Shown here: piece after piece, positions 62,673 through 64,000 of the stretch
Layout: each line of letters begins with the position of its first letter
Position numbering within the stretch: position 1 is the first letter of the stretch
Assembly: GCA_002715425.1 (NCBI GenBank)
Contig: PAYW01000009.1
Span: forward strand, 17,117 to 81,116
Source: Actinomycetota bacterium
GTDB lineage: Bacteria; Actinomycetota; Acidimicrobiia; Acidimicrobiales; UBA8592
DNA: 64,000 nucleotides
Direction of reading: 5' to 3'
Position numbers and translations under genes: made by a program
Notes under the pieces: model-generated
Told to the model about the DNA's origin: nothing
The model's database searches: none
The model's input: only the letters and a program-made list of their open reading frames with translations

Positions 62673-64000
62673 TTACAGGTACTGTCCGGAGATGGATTTG
62701 TGCGACTGTTGTTGTTCACTATCGTTAAGTAAAGTACGAATAAATGTAATTCGCTCTCCTTTTTTACCAGAAATCTTTGCCCAATCATCAGGGTTTGTCG
62801 TATTGGGCAAGTCTTCGTGTTCGTGAAACTCTTCACGGATAGAGGAAAGGAAGTCTTCGAGAATCAAACCTTTATCCCCACTGGACAAGAAGCGCTTTAT
62901 CGCAAGTTTTTTAGCTCGGCGAACAATATTTTCGATCATCGCTCCTGAAGAAAAGTCTTTAAAGTACATGACTTCCTTGTCGCCATTTTGATATGTAACT
63001 TCGAGAAATTCGTTTCGCTCCTCAGTTGCATACATTTCCTCAACTGACTTTTCGACTAAAACTCTCAAGGCTTTATCTGGATCACCACCACCTAATTCAT
63101 CTACAGCAGAAGCAGCAATAGGAATCCGTTCATTTACGTACTGGCCGAATATTGCAATGGCAGAATCTTGGTCGGGCCGGTCTATACGGATTTTGAGATC
63201 AAGTCGTCCTGGTCTAAGAATTGCTGGATCTATAAGGTCTTCTCGATTGGAAGCCCCAATTATTATGACGTTTCTTAATGCTTCTACCCCATCAATTTCG
63301 GCTAGGAGCTGCGGAACTACCGTAGATTCCATATCAGAGCTGATTCCACTTCCTCGAATTCTGAATAGTGACTCCATTTCATCAAAAAAGATAATCACCG
63401 GCCACCCTTCTTCTGATTTTTGCCTAGCATTTTCGAATATCAGTCGGATGTGGCGTTCGGTTTCCCCAACATACTTATTGAGAAGTTCGGGGCCTTTTAT
63501 GTTATAGAAGTAACTTTTTGACTTTAAGCTATCCGAAGTACTCCGTATCTTTGTGGCCAAAGAGTTTGCTACTGCTTTCGCTATCAATGTCTTCCCACAG
63601 CCAGGCGGCCCATAAAGCAGAACTCCCTTTGGGGATGGCAAGTCATGTTCATCGTAAAGATCTTTGTGTAAATACGGGAGCTCTATAGCATCAGTGATTT
63701 GAAGAATTTGTTTATCCAGCCCACCAATGTCGTTATATGTTACTGAGGGAACTTCGACTAGAACATGTTCTTCCAATTCTGGTTTTGGAATTACTTCGAT
63801 TAGTAGATCTGCGCTATTTGCGCATAAAAGTAATGATCCTTGTTCTATCTCGACCGCCTGAAGATCATCACAGAGATCTATGACCCTTTCTTGATCTGTT
63901 CTTCCCTTTACCAGTGCTCGTTTTCCATCTGGCAGAATCTCTTTAAGGCTTACGATTTCACCAGTCTTTTCTCCTTCGCGTACTGAGACAACATTAAGAG
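62673..64000 (-). CDS. mpa: Proteasome-associated ATPase Mpa/ARC (partial, 5' end outside window)
   Basis: The AAA+ unfoldase that binds pupylated proteins and feeds them to the 20S core. The frame remains open to the right edge, with OB-fold segments such as [18 protein letters not shown], so the N-terminal coiled coil lies outside. The AAA domain has Walker A GPPGCGKT, Walker B IIFFDEME and arginine-finger region [17 protein letters not shown]. The C-terminus ends GQYL, the proteasome-docking tail. A TTG at 63776 can look like a start but is an internal leucine. Confidence 0.95.
   Translation of the reverse strand, partial: LNVVSVREGEKTGEIVSLKEILPDGKRALVKGRTDQERVIDLCDDLQAVEIEQGSLLLCANSADLLIEVIPKPELEEHVLVEVPSVTYNDIGGLDKQILQITDAIELPYLHKDLYDEHDLPSPKGVLLYGPPGCGKTLIAKAVANSLATKIRSTSDSLKSKSYFYNIKGPELLNKYVGETERHIRLIFENARQKSEEGWPVIIFFDEMESLFRIRGSGISSDMESTVVPQLLAEIDGVEALRNVIIIGASNREDLIDPAILRPGRLDLKIRIDRPDQDSAIAIFGQYVNERIPIAASAVDELGGGDPDKALRVLVEKSVEEMYATEERNEFLEVTYQNGDKEVMYFKDFSSGAMIENIVRRAKKLAIKRFLSSGDKGLILEDFLSSIREEFHEHEDLPNTTNPDDWAKISGKKGERITFIRTLLNDSEQQQSHKSISGQYL

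Noticed and set aside
63774..63776. A possible start of mpa at TTG 63776
   Set aside because: The frame stays open to the window edge and encodes the Mpa OB-fold segment upstream, so this codon is an internal leucine.

Overview
The window reads as chromosomal DNA of a free-living, low-GC member of the Actinobacteria, most likely a marine Acidimicrobiia-type organism. That placement is inference. It rests on a complete Pup-proteasome cluster (mpa, dop, pup, prcB, prcA, pafA, pafB, pafC), a mycothione reductase, the actinobacterial pgsA-like/gcvH/garA/ftsR/bifunctional-nuclease/merR block, a DUF4193-like acidic zinc-ribbon protein, and leuS with the actinobacterial GKxGKS-type signature, all in DNA that looks around 40 percent GC by eye. 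Genes are packed tightly, start codons are often GTG or TTG, and I see no insertion sequence, prophage, CRISPR array, rRNA or tRNA. No gene-free stretch exceeds 300 bases; the two longest are 26474-26733 (glycine riboswitch and promoter) and 43825-44027 (AT-rich, nothing recognised).

Layout. 1-6.0 kb: leuS, two HAD hydrolases and an acyl-CoA synthetase. 6.2-11.9 kb: one 1903-residue secreted protein joining a subtilisin domain, a P-domain, fibronectin type III domains, a trypsin domain and a seven-repeat FG-GAP propeller; this is the most unusual object in the window. 11.9-18.3 kb: a DUF2079 membrane protein, a HIT protein, then a CDP-alcohol phosphatidyltransferase followed by gcvH, garA, ftsR, the bifunctional nuclease, merR and gcvT. 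18.3-27.8 kb: aroC, mycothione reductase, dehydrogenases, an enoyl-CoA hydratase, gcvP behind a tandem glycine riboswitch, and an orphan protein. 28-32 kb: siderophore-interacting flavoprotein, HAD phosphatase, and a DUF35/thiolase/enoyl-CoA hydratase operon. 32.2-38.7 kb: a branched-chain-amino-acid-type ABC importer. 38.7-45.5 kb: SDR, TesB, an MFS exporter next to a PEP-swivel-domain protein, and a luciferase-like monooxygenase. 45.5-49.4 kb: thiamine importer thiBPQ behind a TPP riboswitch. 49.5-53.3 kb: a basic-linker protein, GNAT, an acidic zinc-ribbon protein and a double ThyX-like protein. 53.3-64 kb (minus strand, transcribed right to left): mpa, dop, pup, prcB, prcA, pafA, pafB, pafC, lepB, tatA, tatC and a kinase-less DAGK-like gene; mpa runs off the right edge.

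How the parts fit. The Pup system is encoded in order: Pup ends in Gln and so needs Dop, PafA ligates it, Mpa with a C-terminal QYL feeds the PrcAB core, and PafBC would be the transcriptional regulator. The Tat translocase and signal peptidase I follow in the same direction. Glycine catabolism is split: gcvH and gcvT sit with the GarA block, while gcvP lies 6 kb away on the other strand under its own riboswitch. Many other genes process acyl-CoA and related lipids, suggesting a heterotroph that uses fatty acids or sterol-like compounds, imports amino acids and thiamine, and secretes a large protease. The best candidates for something undescribed are the dual-protease protein, in which the trypsin domain appears nested within a fibronectin domain, and the ThyX-like double protein, whose signature motif is divided between its two halves.
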